Origin: Bdellovibrionales bacterium
Lineage (GTDB): Bacteria; Bdellovibrionota; Bdellovibrionia; Bdellovibrionales; UBA1609
NCBI GenBank assembly: GCA_026648125.1
Contig: JAPKGD010000178.1
Location: forward strand, 1-5,209
Length of the DNA stretch: 5,209 nucleotides
Reading direction: 5' to 3'
Each line of letters opens with the position of its first letter. Position 1 is the stretch's first letter. The translations under genes were made by a program, and so were the position numbers. Positions 1-5,209 of the stretch are shown piece by piece. Under the pieces are notes generated by a model. It saw only the letters and a list, made by a program, of their open reading frames with translations. It was not told the origin of the DNA and ran no database searches.

Positions 1-58
1 GGTACCTTATCAGCATTTGGAACTCAGGAAATATGTCCACGATAATAAGAGTCTTTGA
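1..58 (+). CDS. Possible C-terminal tail of an upstream gene (partial)
   Basis: Frame 2 is open from the window edge to a TGA at 56-58 and would give an 18-residue tail, VPYQHLELRKYVHDNKSL. It looks like a plausible charged helical protein end and would overlap the following 62-residue gene by 26 bases. All three forward frames are open at the edge: frame 1 runs to a TAA at 43-45, and frame 3 continues into the 62-residue reading frame. The choice of frame therefore rests on amino-acid composition only. No family can be assigned from so short a piece, and the stretch may simply be upstream non-coding sequence. Confidence 0.25.
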   Translation, partial: VPYQHLELRKYVHDNKSL

Positions 59-221
59 TCCTTTGGCTGAAAGTAAACCTTTGGTCTATGAGAAGTATTC
101 GTTGGGGCAAATTCAATACCGAGTTTTGAGCGATGGTTTGGAAGTAACAATAAATCAGCCAAGATCTCTAGAACCGGTGCCAAAAATCGTTAAAGTCACC
201 TGGAAGGCCGGTGGCTCATGA
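33..221 (+). CDS. Small hypothetical protein, 62 aa
   Basis: I do not recognise this protein. It has no signal peptide, membrane segment or cysteine. Alternating hydrophobic and polar residues (SLGQIQYRVLSDGLEVTI near residues 23-40, KIVKVTW near 51-57) suggest a small beta-rich cytoplasmic protein. The support for coding is its junction with the next gene: its TGA (219-221) overlaps that gene's ATG (218-220), the usual sign of translational coupling. The start is less certain. ATG at 33 has only AGGA at 26-29, three bases away, which is close for a Shine-Dalgarno site. The frame is also open upstream to the window edge (ten more codons), so the gene may begin outside and this may be the C-terminal part of something longer. 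Confidence 0.55.
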   Translation: MSTIIRVFDPLAESKPLVYEKYSLGQIQYRVLSDGLEVTINQPRSLEPVPKIVKVTWKAGGS

Positions 222-766
222 GACGGCTTTGGATCATTCTCTTGGTCTTTGCGACATCATTCGGTTTAGAAGCGAAGACGAAGTGGGTCAAAAAGAGGAG
301 CAAATTTAAAACGGAATGTCGGGCGTCCGAACTGCGTCGACAGGATTGTGAACTCCGAACTTCCGGCGTGAAAATTGGTCTGCATAAAGACAAATTTCGC
401 TTTGATGATGGCAAATGGTTGGCGACCCAAGATCTGCCCATTTCTGGAGATCAGGTTGAATGGAAGAGAGTGCGAATTTTACAGATGTCCAAACGGACTC
501 TCATCGAGTTTTGGGTTTGGGGAGAAGTTGAGAAGGAAAGTCAGCTTCAGCCCCTTCACTGGGTGGTCCTTGAAATTGGTCAGTTTGAAAAGCCAGTTCG
601 TATCAATCAGGTCGTGCAAAGGCGTAAGCGCCTCAATGGAAGGGCTCTGGCTGGCCAAATGCAAAAGAAAGCAAAATACCATTACGATCCACTGGAAAAG
701 CATGCCCTGTCCTTTCATGGCGGATACATCCAATGGAAAGCCGGAAAGGCCTCCGGACAATTTTAG
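218..766 (+). CDS. Exported hypothetical protein, 182 aa
   Basis: I cannot assign a family. The N-terminus is a textbook Sec signal peptide: two arginines at positions 2-3, a hydrophobic core (LWIILLVFATSFG, about 4-16) and a likely signal peptidase I site after LEA, residue 19. There is no cysteine in the signal region, so it is not a lipoprotein. The mature part is strongly basic (lysine and arginine rich, notably 20-31, 135-142 and 150-153) and has many tryptophans (23, 67, 82, 99, 101, 115, 173). It holds just two cysteines, C34 and C44, which could form a disulfide after export. No later hydrophobic segment is seen, so a periplasmic or secreted location is inferred. ATG at 218 overlaps the preceding stop codon, and GGAAGG at 202-207 lies ten bases upstream. 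The gene ends in TAG, 39 bases before agmatinase. Confidence 0.75.
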   Translation: MRRLWIILLVFATSFGLEAKTKWVKKRSKFKTECRASELRRQDCELRTSGVKIGLHKDKFRFDDGKWLATQDLPISGDQVEWKRVRILQMSKRTLIEFWVWGEVEKESQLQPLHWVVLEIGQFEKPVRINQVVQRRKRLNGRALAGQMQKKAKYHYDPLEKHALSFHGGYIQWKAGKASGQF

Positions 767-770
767 GCGC

Positions 771-799
771 TTGCAAGTCCAATCCGTGCCTTCTATGAT
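771..799 (+). promoter_or_regulatory. Candidate sigma-70 promoter for the agmatinase gene
   Basis: TTGCAA (771-776, four of six matches to TTGACA) is followed by an exact 17-base spacer and TATGAT (794-799, five of six matches to TATAAT). This fills the 39-base gap between the exported protein's stop and the agmatinase ATG. With a usual six to eight bases between the -10 box and the start of transcription, +1 would fall on or next to the A of the ATG at 806, implying a leaderless or near-leaderless message. Spacing and matches are read directly from the sequence; promoter activity is inferred. Confidence 0.5.
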
Positions 800-805
800 C
801 AGGTC

Positions 806-1729
806 ATGAAATTTACTCCTTTAAGTGGAAGAGAGTTCCCGAGATTTTCTGCGATTAAGACTTTTTTTCGCTTACCTCATGTATCTGTAAACGAAAAATT
901 TGACGTGGCTCTGGTCGGTGTTCCTTACGACGGGGGTGTGTCTTACAGACCTGGCGCTCGCTTTGGACCGAGTCACGTGAGAGAAGCATCTTCCTTAGGC
1001 CGAGGTTTTCACTGGAGTCGGGGCGTTTCACTGTTTGAAAATCTAAAAGTCGCCGATGTGGGTGATTGCCCGATCGTTCCCATTGACCAAGAAAAGACCT
1101 ACGCCTCAATTGAAAAATTCTTTGGAGCTTTGGCAAAGACCAAGAAATTTGTCGCCGTGGGCGGGGACCACTCGATCACATTACCGCTGCTTCGGGCAGC
1201 CAAAAAAGCGGCGGGAGAGCCACTGAACCTCATTCACTTCGACGCACATTTGGATACCTATCCCGCGGCATGGGATTGTGAATACCATCACGGAGCTTTT
1301 CTCAGACATGCCGTCGAGGAAAAATTGATCGTTCCCAAGCAAAGTCTTCAGATTGGGCTGCGAGGGCCGCTGGCCGGTGGTGATGATCTCGATTTTGTTA
1401 AGAAGCATGGCTTAAGGGCGACAACAGTGGATGACTTGAAATCAGTGGGCTTAAAAAAGTTCATTGAGACTCTGCCCAATTTTTCGAAGGGATCGACCTA
1501 CGTTACTTTTGACATTGATTGCTTGGATCCTGCCTTCGCGCCTGGAACAGGAACTCCGGTGGTCGGCGGTTTAACAACCTATGAGACCCAACAAATCTTA
1601 AGGTCGCTAAAAATAAAGAATCTTGTTGCTGGCGATATCGTCGAAGTCTGTCCGGCCTATGATCAATCTGATATTACGGCTCTTGCGGCCGTTGATGTGA
1701 TGTTTGAGCTGATGTGTTTAATGTCTTAA
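806..1729 (+). CDS. speB: Agmatinase / arginase-family ureohydrolase, 307 aa
   Basis: A ureohydrolase with two Mn ions in the active site, most likely hydrolysing agmatine to putrescine and urea in the cytoplasm as a route to polyamines. The family's metal-binding motifs are all present: GGDHS (H122), FDAHLD (D146, H148, D150) and FDIDCLDP (D236, D238). Other hallmarks are the early VGVPYDGGVSYRPGARFGP block (about 37-55), HGAFLRHAVEE (162-172), GTGTPVVGGLT (247-257) and DIVEVCPAYD (277-286). The HGxxxRxAVEE segment and the VEVxPAYD ending favour agmatinase over arginase. Related guanidinobutyrase-type enzymes share these motifs and cannot be excluded. Length is normal for the family. The start is well fixed: an in-frame TAG lies 13 codons upstream with no ATG, GTG or TTG between, and the PRFSAIKTFFRLP stretch near 12-24 matches agmatinase N-termini. 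No proper Shine-Dalgarno site precedes the ATG. No other polyamine gene is in the window. Confidence 0.9.
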   Translation: MKFTPLSGREFPRFSAIKTFFRLPHVSVNEKFDVALVGVPYDGGVSYRPGARFGPSHVREASSLGRGFHWSRGVSLFENLKVADVGDCPIVPIDQEKTYASIEKFFGALAKTKKFVAVGGDHSITLPLLRAAKKAAGEPLNLIHFDAHLDTYPAAWDCEYHHGAFLRHAVEEKLIVPKQSLQIGLRGPLAGGDDLDFVKKHGLRATTVDDLKSVGLKKFIETLPNFSKGSTYVTFDIDCLDPAFAPGTGTPVVGGLTTYETQQILRSLKIKNLVAGDIVEVCPAYDQSDITALAAVDVMFELMCLMS

Positions 1730-1733
1730 GAAT

Positions 1734-1772
1734 TGTGCACCGATCACCCCAGGGAGTGATCGGCGTTGCACA
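1734..1772. terminator. Hairpin between convergent genes, probable two-way terminator
   Basis: An imperfect inverted repeat: outer arms TGTGC (1734-1738) and GCACA (1768-1772), inner arms CCGATCAC (1740-1747) and GTGATCGG (1756-1763). The loop has eight bases, and an asymmetric internal loop sits between the arms (one base against four). That gives 13 base pairs in all. It starts five bases after the agmatinase stop and ends ten bases from the stop of the opposing gene, as expected for a shared terminator. Neither side has a strong run of T, so it is not a classical intrinsic terminator. It could instead protect 3' ends or work with Rho. Confidence 0.55.
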
Positions 1773-1781
1773 AGCGATGCC

Positions 1782-2207
1782 TTACATCGACTTCTTGCCG
1801 TGACCCATTCCACCATGCATTTTGCCGTACATGGACATGTAGGTCTTCGCATCAAATTTCCACGTGCCATCGACGTTGACGAAGGGAATGAAACGCTTTG
1901 TTCCCTCAGCCTGAGCAGACACATAGGCATGCTCACCGGCAATGTCTTCCGTCTGGCAAGTGATGCCCTTGATCTTTGACATATACTCAGTGCCCATCTT
2001 GCCAAACTTCATTTTGCCTTTGGCCTTCTTGCCTTCGTAATGGAAGGACAGATTCTTGAACTGCTCAAAATTGTCGGTTTTAGCGGCCTCGACTAATTTT
2101 CCACAGACTTGGGTGGGCGTTTCAGTTGTTGTTGTCGTTGTTGTGGTGCCTTCACTCCATGCAGATAATCCGCACAAAGCAACGGCCGCGATAAGAATTC
2201 GTCGCAT
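1782..2207 (-). CDS. Exported protein with poly-Thr linker and Met/His-rich tail, 141 aa
   Basis: No firm family. Residues 1-18 form a Sec signal peptide (RR at 2-3, hydrophobic core ILIAAVALCGL, likely cut near AWS at 16-18). C12 lies in the core without a good lipobox (the residue before it is Leu), so a lipoprotein is less likely. Eight threonines follow (21-28). The folded part, roughly 34-120, holds two cysteines (C35, C84) that could pair in the periplasm. It ends with FIPFVNVDGTWKFD (107-119), resembling the last strands of NTF2-like/SnoaL-like small exported domains; this is only a suggestion. The tail (123-141) has five Met, two His and several Gly, a composition seen in metal-binding tails. 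The ATG at 2207 is chosen over one 18 codons upstream because a perfect TAAGGAGG sits just before it, the signal peptide then starts at residue 1, and the longer form would run over the candidate promoter. Confidence 0.85.
   Translation of the reverse strand: MRRILIAAVALCGLSAWSEGTTTTTTTTETPTQVCGKLVEAAKTDNFEQFKNLSFHYEGKKAKGKMKFGKMGTEYMSKIKGITCQTEDIAGEHAYVSAQAEGTKRFIPFVNVDGTWKFDAKTYMSMYGKMHGGMGHGKKSM
2124..2147 (-). repeat. ACN trinucleotide tract encoding eight threonines
   Basis: Read on the minus strand the codons are ACC ACA ACA ACG ACA ACA ACA ACT. Five of eight are ACA, making a short imperfect microsatellite inside the exported gene just after the signal peptide. Gain or loss of whole units would change linker length without breaking the frame. 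The tract is seen directly; variability is inference. Confidence 0.8.
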
Positions 2208-2212
2208 CGGAA

Positions 2213-2220
2213 CCTCCTTA
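2213..2220 (-). promoter_or_regulatory. Strong Shine-Dalgarno site, TAAGGAGG
   Basis: A perfect match to the anti-Shine-Dalgarno complement, with five bases between GGAGG and the ATG at 2207. It fixes the start of the 141-residue exported protein and predicts efficient translation, in contrast with the agmatinase start across the convergent gap, which lacks such a site. Confidence 0.9.
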
Positions 2221-2233
2221 TAAGATGGATCAT

Positions 2234-2261
2234 TCCATACCCTGAGTGAAATCTCCGTCAA
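2234..2261 (-). promoter_or_regulatory. Candidate promoter for the 141-aa exported protein gene
   Basis: On the minus strand TTGACG (2261-2256, five of six matches to the -35 consensus) is followed by 16 bases and TATGGA (2239-2234). TGGAAT (2237-2232) with an 18-base spacer is an alternative -10 box with four of six matches. Either would start transcription roughly 20 bases before the ATG, leaving a short leader that contains the TAAGGAGG site. The -35 box is good and the -10 box mediocre. The gap 2208-2317 contains nothing else I can support. Confidence 0.45.
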
Positions 2262-2317
2262 GGATTGCGGACAGTCCCGGCCAAATGACCAGGCAATTTA
2301 TCGGAGTGCATTAGAAA

Positions 2318-5047
2318 CTATTGGATAGAGAGGTAATGAGAAGCCTTCTTTCGAGCTTCTTCAATACCGCCGCGGTTTGGCACAGCGCCTTGAGCAAAAT
2401 CAGGACGTCCGCCACCTTTTCCACCCATCGCGGAAGCAATTTCTCCAAGAAGCTTTCCAGCATTGATATCTGGCACTAAATTTTTGGACACGGACACAAT
2501 GAGTGGGTGAGTCCCATCACCTTGGCCGACGACCACAACGACGCCCGACTGAAGCTTGTCCCTTAAGCGATCAGAAATATCGCTGAGCACTTTTCGGTCA
2601 TCAAGAGGTAAATCGGCGAAGACCAATCGACCGCTTTTTCCCTTTGTTGAAAACTGAAGAGAGTTAGCGAGAAGTTGATCCAAGTCCACCTGTTGCGACT
2701 TTGCCCCTTGAAGTTGCTTTTCCAACGCCTTTTTCTCGTCCTTCGCTGAATCAATCCAATGAACTAAAGCAAAGTTCCCGCTGCGCGGCCCCTCACTCAT
2801 GAATTTAGCGTAGTTTTCATGGATGCCAGCGGCTTCACGGGCACGCAAATTCTCTCGCGTACTCCACAGAGCAAACTGCACGGCCGCTTCACCGGTGATG
2901 GCTTCAATTCGGCGTACACCAGAGCTTACTCCACCTTCGGAAATGATCTTAAACATGCGAATGGCCGCCGTGTTGAAAACATGAGTTCCCCCACACAGCT
3001 CCATTGAGAAGTCGCCCATACGTACGACGCGCACTTCATCTCCATACTTTTCTCCAAAGAGGGCCATAGCACCTGCTTTGACTGCATTTTCAGGAGTCAT
3101 GACAGACGTCTCAACCGCACGGGAAGCGCCGATTTCAGAGTTCACCAAGTCCTCGAGATTTTGAACTTCACTTGCGCTCAGTGGACGATTGTGAGTGAAA
3201 TCAAAGCGCAGCCGATCGGCCTCAACCAATGAACCAGCTTGGGTGACATGCTCTCCTAAGATTTTGCGTAAGGCGGCGTGGAGCAAATGGGTTGCCGAAT
3301 GGTTGTTTGCGGTGGCCCGTCTTTTAGAATCTGTGACCAGAAGGTGGCAGGTGTCGCCAATTGCGAACTCACCATCTGTCACGCGAACGTGATGTAAAAA
3401 AATATCATTTTGCTTGGTGCAATCGAGAACTTCGGCCGTACCATTGGCGCCGCGAATAAGTCCTGTATCTCCAACCTGGCCGCCACTTTCTGCATAAAAT
3501 GGAGTTTTGGCAAAAGCCATAATTCCTGTCTGGTCACGAAGAAGTTTCTTTTCGACTTTGTGGCCATCAGAAAGATACAGGAGTTTCGCGTCTGAGATTT
3601 CGGTGCTTGTGTAACCAACAAATTCGCTCGCACCATTTTTTTGCAGGAGCTCTTGGGTCGACTTGAGCAAAAATGCGGCATCGCCCGTGAGGCCCTTGCC
3701 CTTCCAGCTTGCGCGAGCCCGTTCGCGAGATTCCTCCATGTGAGAATCAAACCCAGCTTCGTCGACGCTAAAGCCTTTTTCGTTTGCCATGAGACGGGTG
3801 AGATCAAGGGGAAACCCAAAGGTGTCATAGAGTTTAAAAGCAATTTCGCCGCCGACCACTTTTTGACCGCGGGAAGAGAGCTTGCTGAGCTCATCATTGA
3901 GAATTCCAGTTCCTTGATCGAGAGTTGTTAAAAAGCGCTGCTCCTCATCCCGAACTGTCGAAGAAACCAGTTGTTTTTGCACCACCAACTCTTTGTAAAC
4001 AGGCCCCATTTTTTCAATCACTTTGTCGACCACGGCGGGGAGCAGGCTATCGTTCGACAGCTTTCTGCCATAGCGGATCGCGCGACGAAGAATGCGCCGT
4101 AGCACATATCCACGCCCGTCATTTGAAGGCAGAACTCCATCTGAAATTAGAAAAGCCGCCGCACGAGCATGATCCGCCAATACGCGAAGAGCGACATTGT
4201 GTTCTTCCTGACTTGAACGAAGTTTTTCACTTAATTTCCGAGTGTCTTTGACATACTCAACTTGGCTTTTTTTGCAGGCCACTTGAATTAAATCTTGAAA
4301 GAGGTCGGTGTGATAGTTGCTGAGTTCGCCCTGAAGAATTGTGGTGAGACGTTCCAGTCCCATCCCCGTGTCCACGGAAGGCTTGGGCAAAGGATTGCGT
4401 CCCCCCTTTCCATCTTCGTGGTACTGCATGAACACCAGATTCCAAAACTCAATGAATCGATCACCCGAGCCACCCATGACATTTTCTTTCGGATCACCAC
4501 CAACCTCTGGGCCGAGATCAAAAAAGATTTCCGAACAGGGGCCGCAGGGGCCGCTGTCACCCATACGCCAAAAGTTGTCCTTTTCGCCAAAGCGATAAAT
4601 GCGGTCTTTGGGAACACCTTCTTGTTTGTGCCAAAGGTCGGCGGCTTCGTCGTCCTTTTCAAAGACGGAGACGTAAAGGCGATCCTTGGGGAGTCCAATG
4701 GTTTTCGTGACGTACTCCCAAGCAAAGTGGATGGCCTCTTTTTTAAAATAGTCGCCGAATGAAAAGTTCCCCAACATTTCAAAGAATGTATGGTGGCGAG
4801 CTGTGTGGCCGACGTTTTCCAAATCGTTGTGTTTACCTCCGGCGCGGACACACTTTTGCGACGTGGTCGCCCGAGAATAGGGTCGTTTTTCAACGCCAAG
4901 AAAGACGTTCTTGAATTGGTTCATCCCCGCATTAGTAAAAAGAAGAGTGGGATCATTTTCAGGAATAAGGCGGGAACTCGGGACGATTTCGTGCCCGTTT
5001 TTCGCAAAGTACTTTAAAAAACTATCCCGAACCTCATGACTCTTCAT
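2318..5047 (-). CDS. alaS: Alanine--tRNA ligase (alanyl-tRNA synthetase), 909 aa
   Basis: Class II aminoacyl-tRNA synthetase that charges tRNA-Ala with alanine in the cytoplasm and hydrolyses mischarged Ser- and Gly-tRNA-Ala. The layout is complete. The catalytic core (about 1-250) has the conserved N-terminus ending LLFTNAGMNQFKNVFLG (35-51), the motif 2 region HNDLENVGHTARHHTFFEML (73-92), GPCGPCSEIFFD (166-177) and motif 3 DTGMGLER (226-233). A helical tRNA-recognition region follows (about 250-460). The editing domain (about 480-715) has zinc ligands H583 and H587 in HSATH, and C685 and H689 in CGGTH. A short coiled stretch around 766-785 leads to the C-Ala/DHHA1 domain with GGKGGGRPDFAQG (875-887). 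At 909 residues it is slightly longer than the roughly 876 of E. coli, with no frameshift or missing key residue. GGGTGA at 5051-5056 supports the ATG, which lies inside the 3' end of recX, so coupled expression is likely. No terminator is visible after the TAG. Confidence 0.98.
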   Translation of the reverse strand: MKSHEVRDSFLKYFAKNGHEIVPSSRLIPENDPTLLFTNAGMNQFKNVFLGVEKRPYSRATTSQKCVRAGGKHNDLENVGHTARHHTFFEMLGNFSFGDYFKKEAIHFAWEYVTKTIGLPKDRLYVSVFEKDDEAADLWHKQEGVPKDRIYRFGEKDNFWRMGDSGPCGPCSEIFFDLGPEVGGDPKENVMGGSGDRFIEFWNLVFMQYHEDGKGGRNPLPKPSVDTGMGLERLTTILQGELSNYHTDLFQDLIQVACKKSQVEYVKDTRKLSEKLRSSQEEHNVALRVLADHARAAAFLISDGVLPSNDGRGYVLRRILRRAIRYGRKLSNDSLLPAVVDKVIEKMGPVYKELVVQKQLVSSTVRDEEQRFLTTLDQGTGILNDELSKLSSRGQKVVGGEIAFKLYDTFGFPLDLTRLMANEKGFSVDEAGFDSHMEESRERARASWKGKGLTGDAAFLLKSTQELLQKNGASEFVGYTSTEISDAKLLYLSDGHKVEKKLLRDQTGIMAFAKTPFYAESGGQVGDTGLIRGANGTAEVLDCTKQNDIFLHHVRVTDGEFAIGDTCHLLVTDSKRRATANNHSATHLLHAALRKILGEHVTQAGSLVEADRLRFDFTHNRPLSASEVQNLEDLVNSEIGASRAVETSVMTPENAVKAGAMALFGEKYGDEVRVVRMGDFSMELCGGTHVFNTAAIRMFKIISEGGVSSGVRRIEAITGEAAVQFALWSTRENLRAREAAGIHENYAKFMSEGPRSGNFALVHWIDSAKDEKKALEKQLQGAKSQQVDLDQLLANSLQFSTKGKSGRLVFADLPLDDRKVLSDISDRLRDKLQSGVVVVVGQGDGTHPLIVSVSKNLVPDINAGKLLGEIASAMGGKGGGRPDFAQGAVPNRGGIEEARKKASHYLSIQ

Positions 5048-5209
5048 ATATCACCCGTCGAATCGTTTCATGATCAAACCCACGGTAGCGCAAAAAGCGG
5101 ACAACGCGGGGAACTTCATCCCGATCGAAGCTACCAGCTTTACCGAACTTTGTCTGCACCAGAGCCCGGCCCTTCGCAAGTTCATCCTCGCGATCCTTGG
5201 GCTGAGGGG
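5034..5209 (-). CDS. recX: Regulatory protein RecX, C-terminal end (partial)
   Basis: The last 57 residues of a gene entering from the right edge; the N-terminal part lies outside the window. RecX binds RecA filaments and limits recombinase and SOS co-protease activity. The visible part has a charged helix (KDREDELAKGRALVQTKFG) and then the characteristic final helical repeat RVVRFLRYRGFDHETIRRVI (35-53 of the fragment), matching the R-V-x-x-F-L-x-R-R-G-F-x-x-x-x-I-R-x-V pattern at the end of RecX proteins. It stops with TGA at 5036-5034, 14 bases inside alaS. Position directly upstream of alaS agrees with the recA-recX-alaS order known from E. coli and supports the call. recA would be expected further upstream, beyond the right edge. 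Confidence 0.8.
   Translation of the reverse strand, partial: PQPKDREDELAKGRALVQTKFGKAGSFDRDEVPRVVRFLRYRGFDHETIRRVIYEES
5051..5056 (-). promoter_or_regulatory. Shine-Dalgarno-like GGGTGA for alaS, inside recX
   Basis: GGGTGA on the minus strand ends three bases before the alaS ATG. Its GGTGA matches the 3' half of the extended Shine-Dalgarno sequence (AAGGAGGTGA), so the short gap is acceptable. It lies within recX codons, so ribosomes finishing recX would pass over it before restarting at alaS. Confidence 0.55.

Noticed and set aside
1..6. The window begins exactly with GGTACC, a KpnI site, which might mark a cloning boundary.
   Set aside because: A single six-base match at one end is not evidence of a cloning junction, and the other end shows no such site. 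It does not affect the annotation.
201..744. Near-identical TGGAAGGCCGG (201-211) and TGGAAAGCCGG (734-744), both encoding WKAG near the ends of the two adjacent unknown proteins.
   Set aside because: Ten of eleven matching bases at only two places is weak. The surrounding protein sequences do not align, so chance is the simpler explanation.
764..808. The exported protein and agmatinase are in the same frame, separated by one TAG and 13 sense codons, as if one read-through or broken fusion protein.
   Set aside because: Each half is complete by itself: a signal-peptide protein and a full-length agmatinase with a family-like N-terminus. Fusing an exported protein to a cytosolic enzyme makes little sense, and same frame occurs one time in three by chance.
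1718..2005. A 95-aa minus-strand frame running through the convergent gap.
   Set aside because: It overlaps the 141-residue exported gene out of frame, crosses the hairpin and runs into the end of agmatinase. Its composition is typical of a shadow frame.
2208..2261. An 18-codon N-terminal extension of the exported protein starting at 2261.
   Set aside because: It would bury the signal peptide inside the protein, overlaps the candidate promoter, and ignores the perfect Shine-Dalgarno site in front of the ATG at 2207.
3379..4899. Long reading frames overlapping alaS (for example 172 aa at 3379-3897 and 203 aa at 4288-4899 on the minus strand, 155 aa at 4295-4762 on the plus strand).
   Set aside because: All lie within the well-supported alaS coding sequence in other frames. 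Their translations show no family motifs and look like shadow frames.

Overview
This is an ordinary bacterial chromosomal window of about balanced base composition. It holds one partial gene at the right edge, five complete or nearly complete genes, and perhaps the tail of another gene at the left edge. Identifiable products are the C-terminal end of RecX, a full-length alanyl-tRNA synthetase and an agmatinase-family ureohydrolase. The other three are small proteins I cannot name, two of them with clear signal peptides. The recX-alaS order also occurs in Proteobacteria (E. coli has recA-recX-alaS). Together with the short exported orphan proteins, this suggests a Gram-negative proteobacterium-like organism. 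Bdellovibrionota (Bdellovibrio relatives) is my best guess, but it rests on overall impression of the proteins and not on a diagnostic marker.

Layout. Positions 1-1729 are read rightward: a possible gene tail ending at 58, a 62-residue hypothetical protein (33-221), a 182-residue exported hypothetical protein (218-766) that overlaps it by an ATGA junction, and agmatinase (806-1729). Positions 1782-5209 are read leftward: recX (partial, ending at 5034), alaS (5047 to 2318, overlapping recX by 14 bases) and a 141-residue exported protein (2207 to 1782). The two blocks converge on a 52-base gap (1730-1781) that is largely filled by an imperfect hairpin, probably a two-way terminator. No gap exceeds 300 bases. 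The largest, 2208-2317, holds a candidate promoter and a strong Shine-Dalgarno site for the exported gene.

How the genes relate. recX and alaS look translationally coupled, linking a RecA modulator with a housekeeping tRNA synthetase through conserved gene order rather than shared chemistry. The ATGA-coupled pair probably forms one transcript. Agmatinase seems to have its own promoter (TTGCAA, 17-base spacer, TATGAT) placed so close to the ATG that the mRNA would be leaderless or nearly so. The 141-residue exported protein has its own candidate promoter and an unusual composition: eight consecutive threonines after the signal peptide and a Met/His/Gly-rich tail.

I did not find a mobile element, CRISPR array, RNA gene, toxin-antitoxin pair or defence system. 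The most interesting points are the apparent leaderless agmatinase transcript, the low-complexity ends of the exported protein and the unrecognised ATGA-coupled pair.
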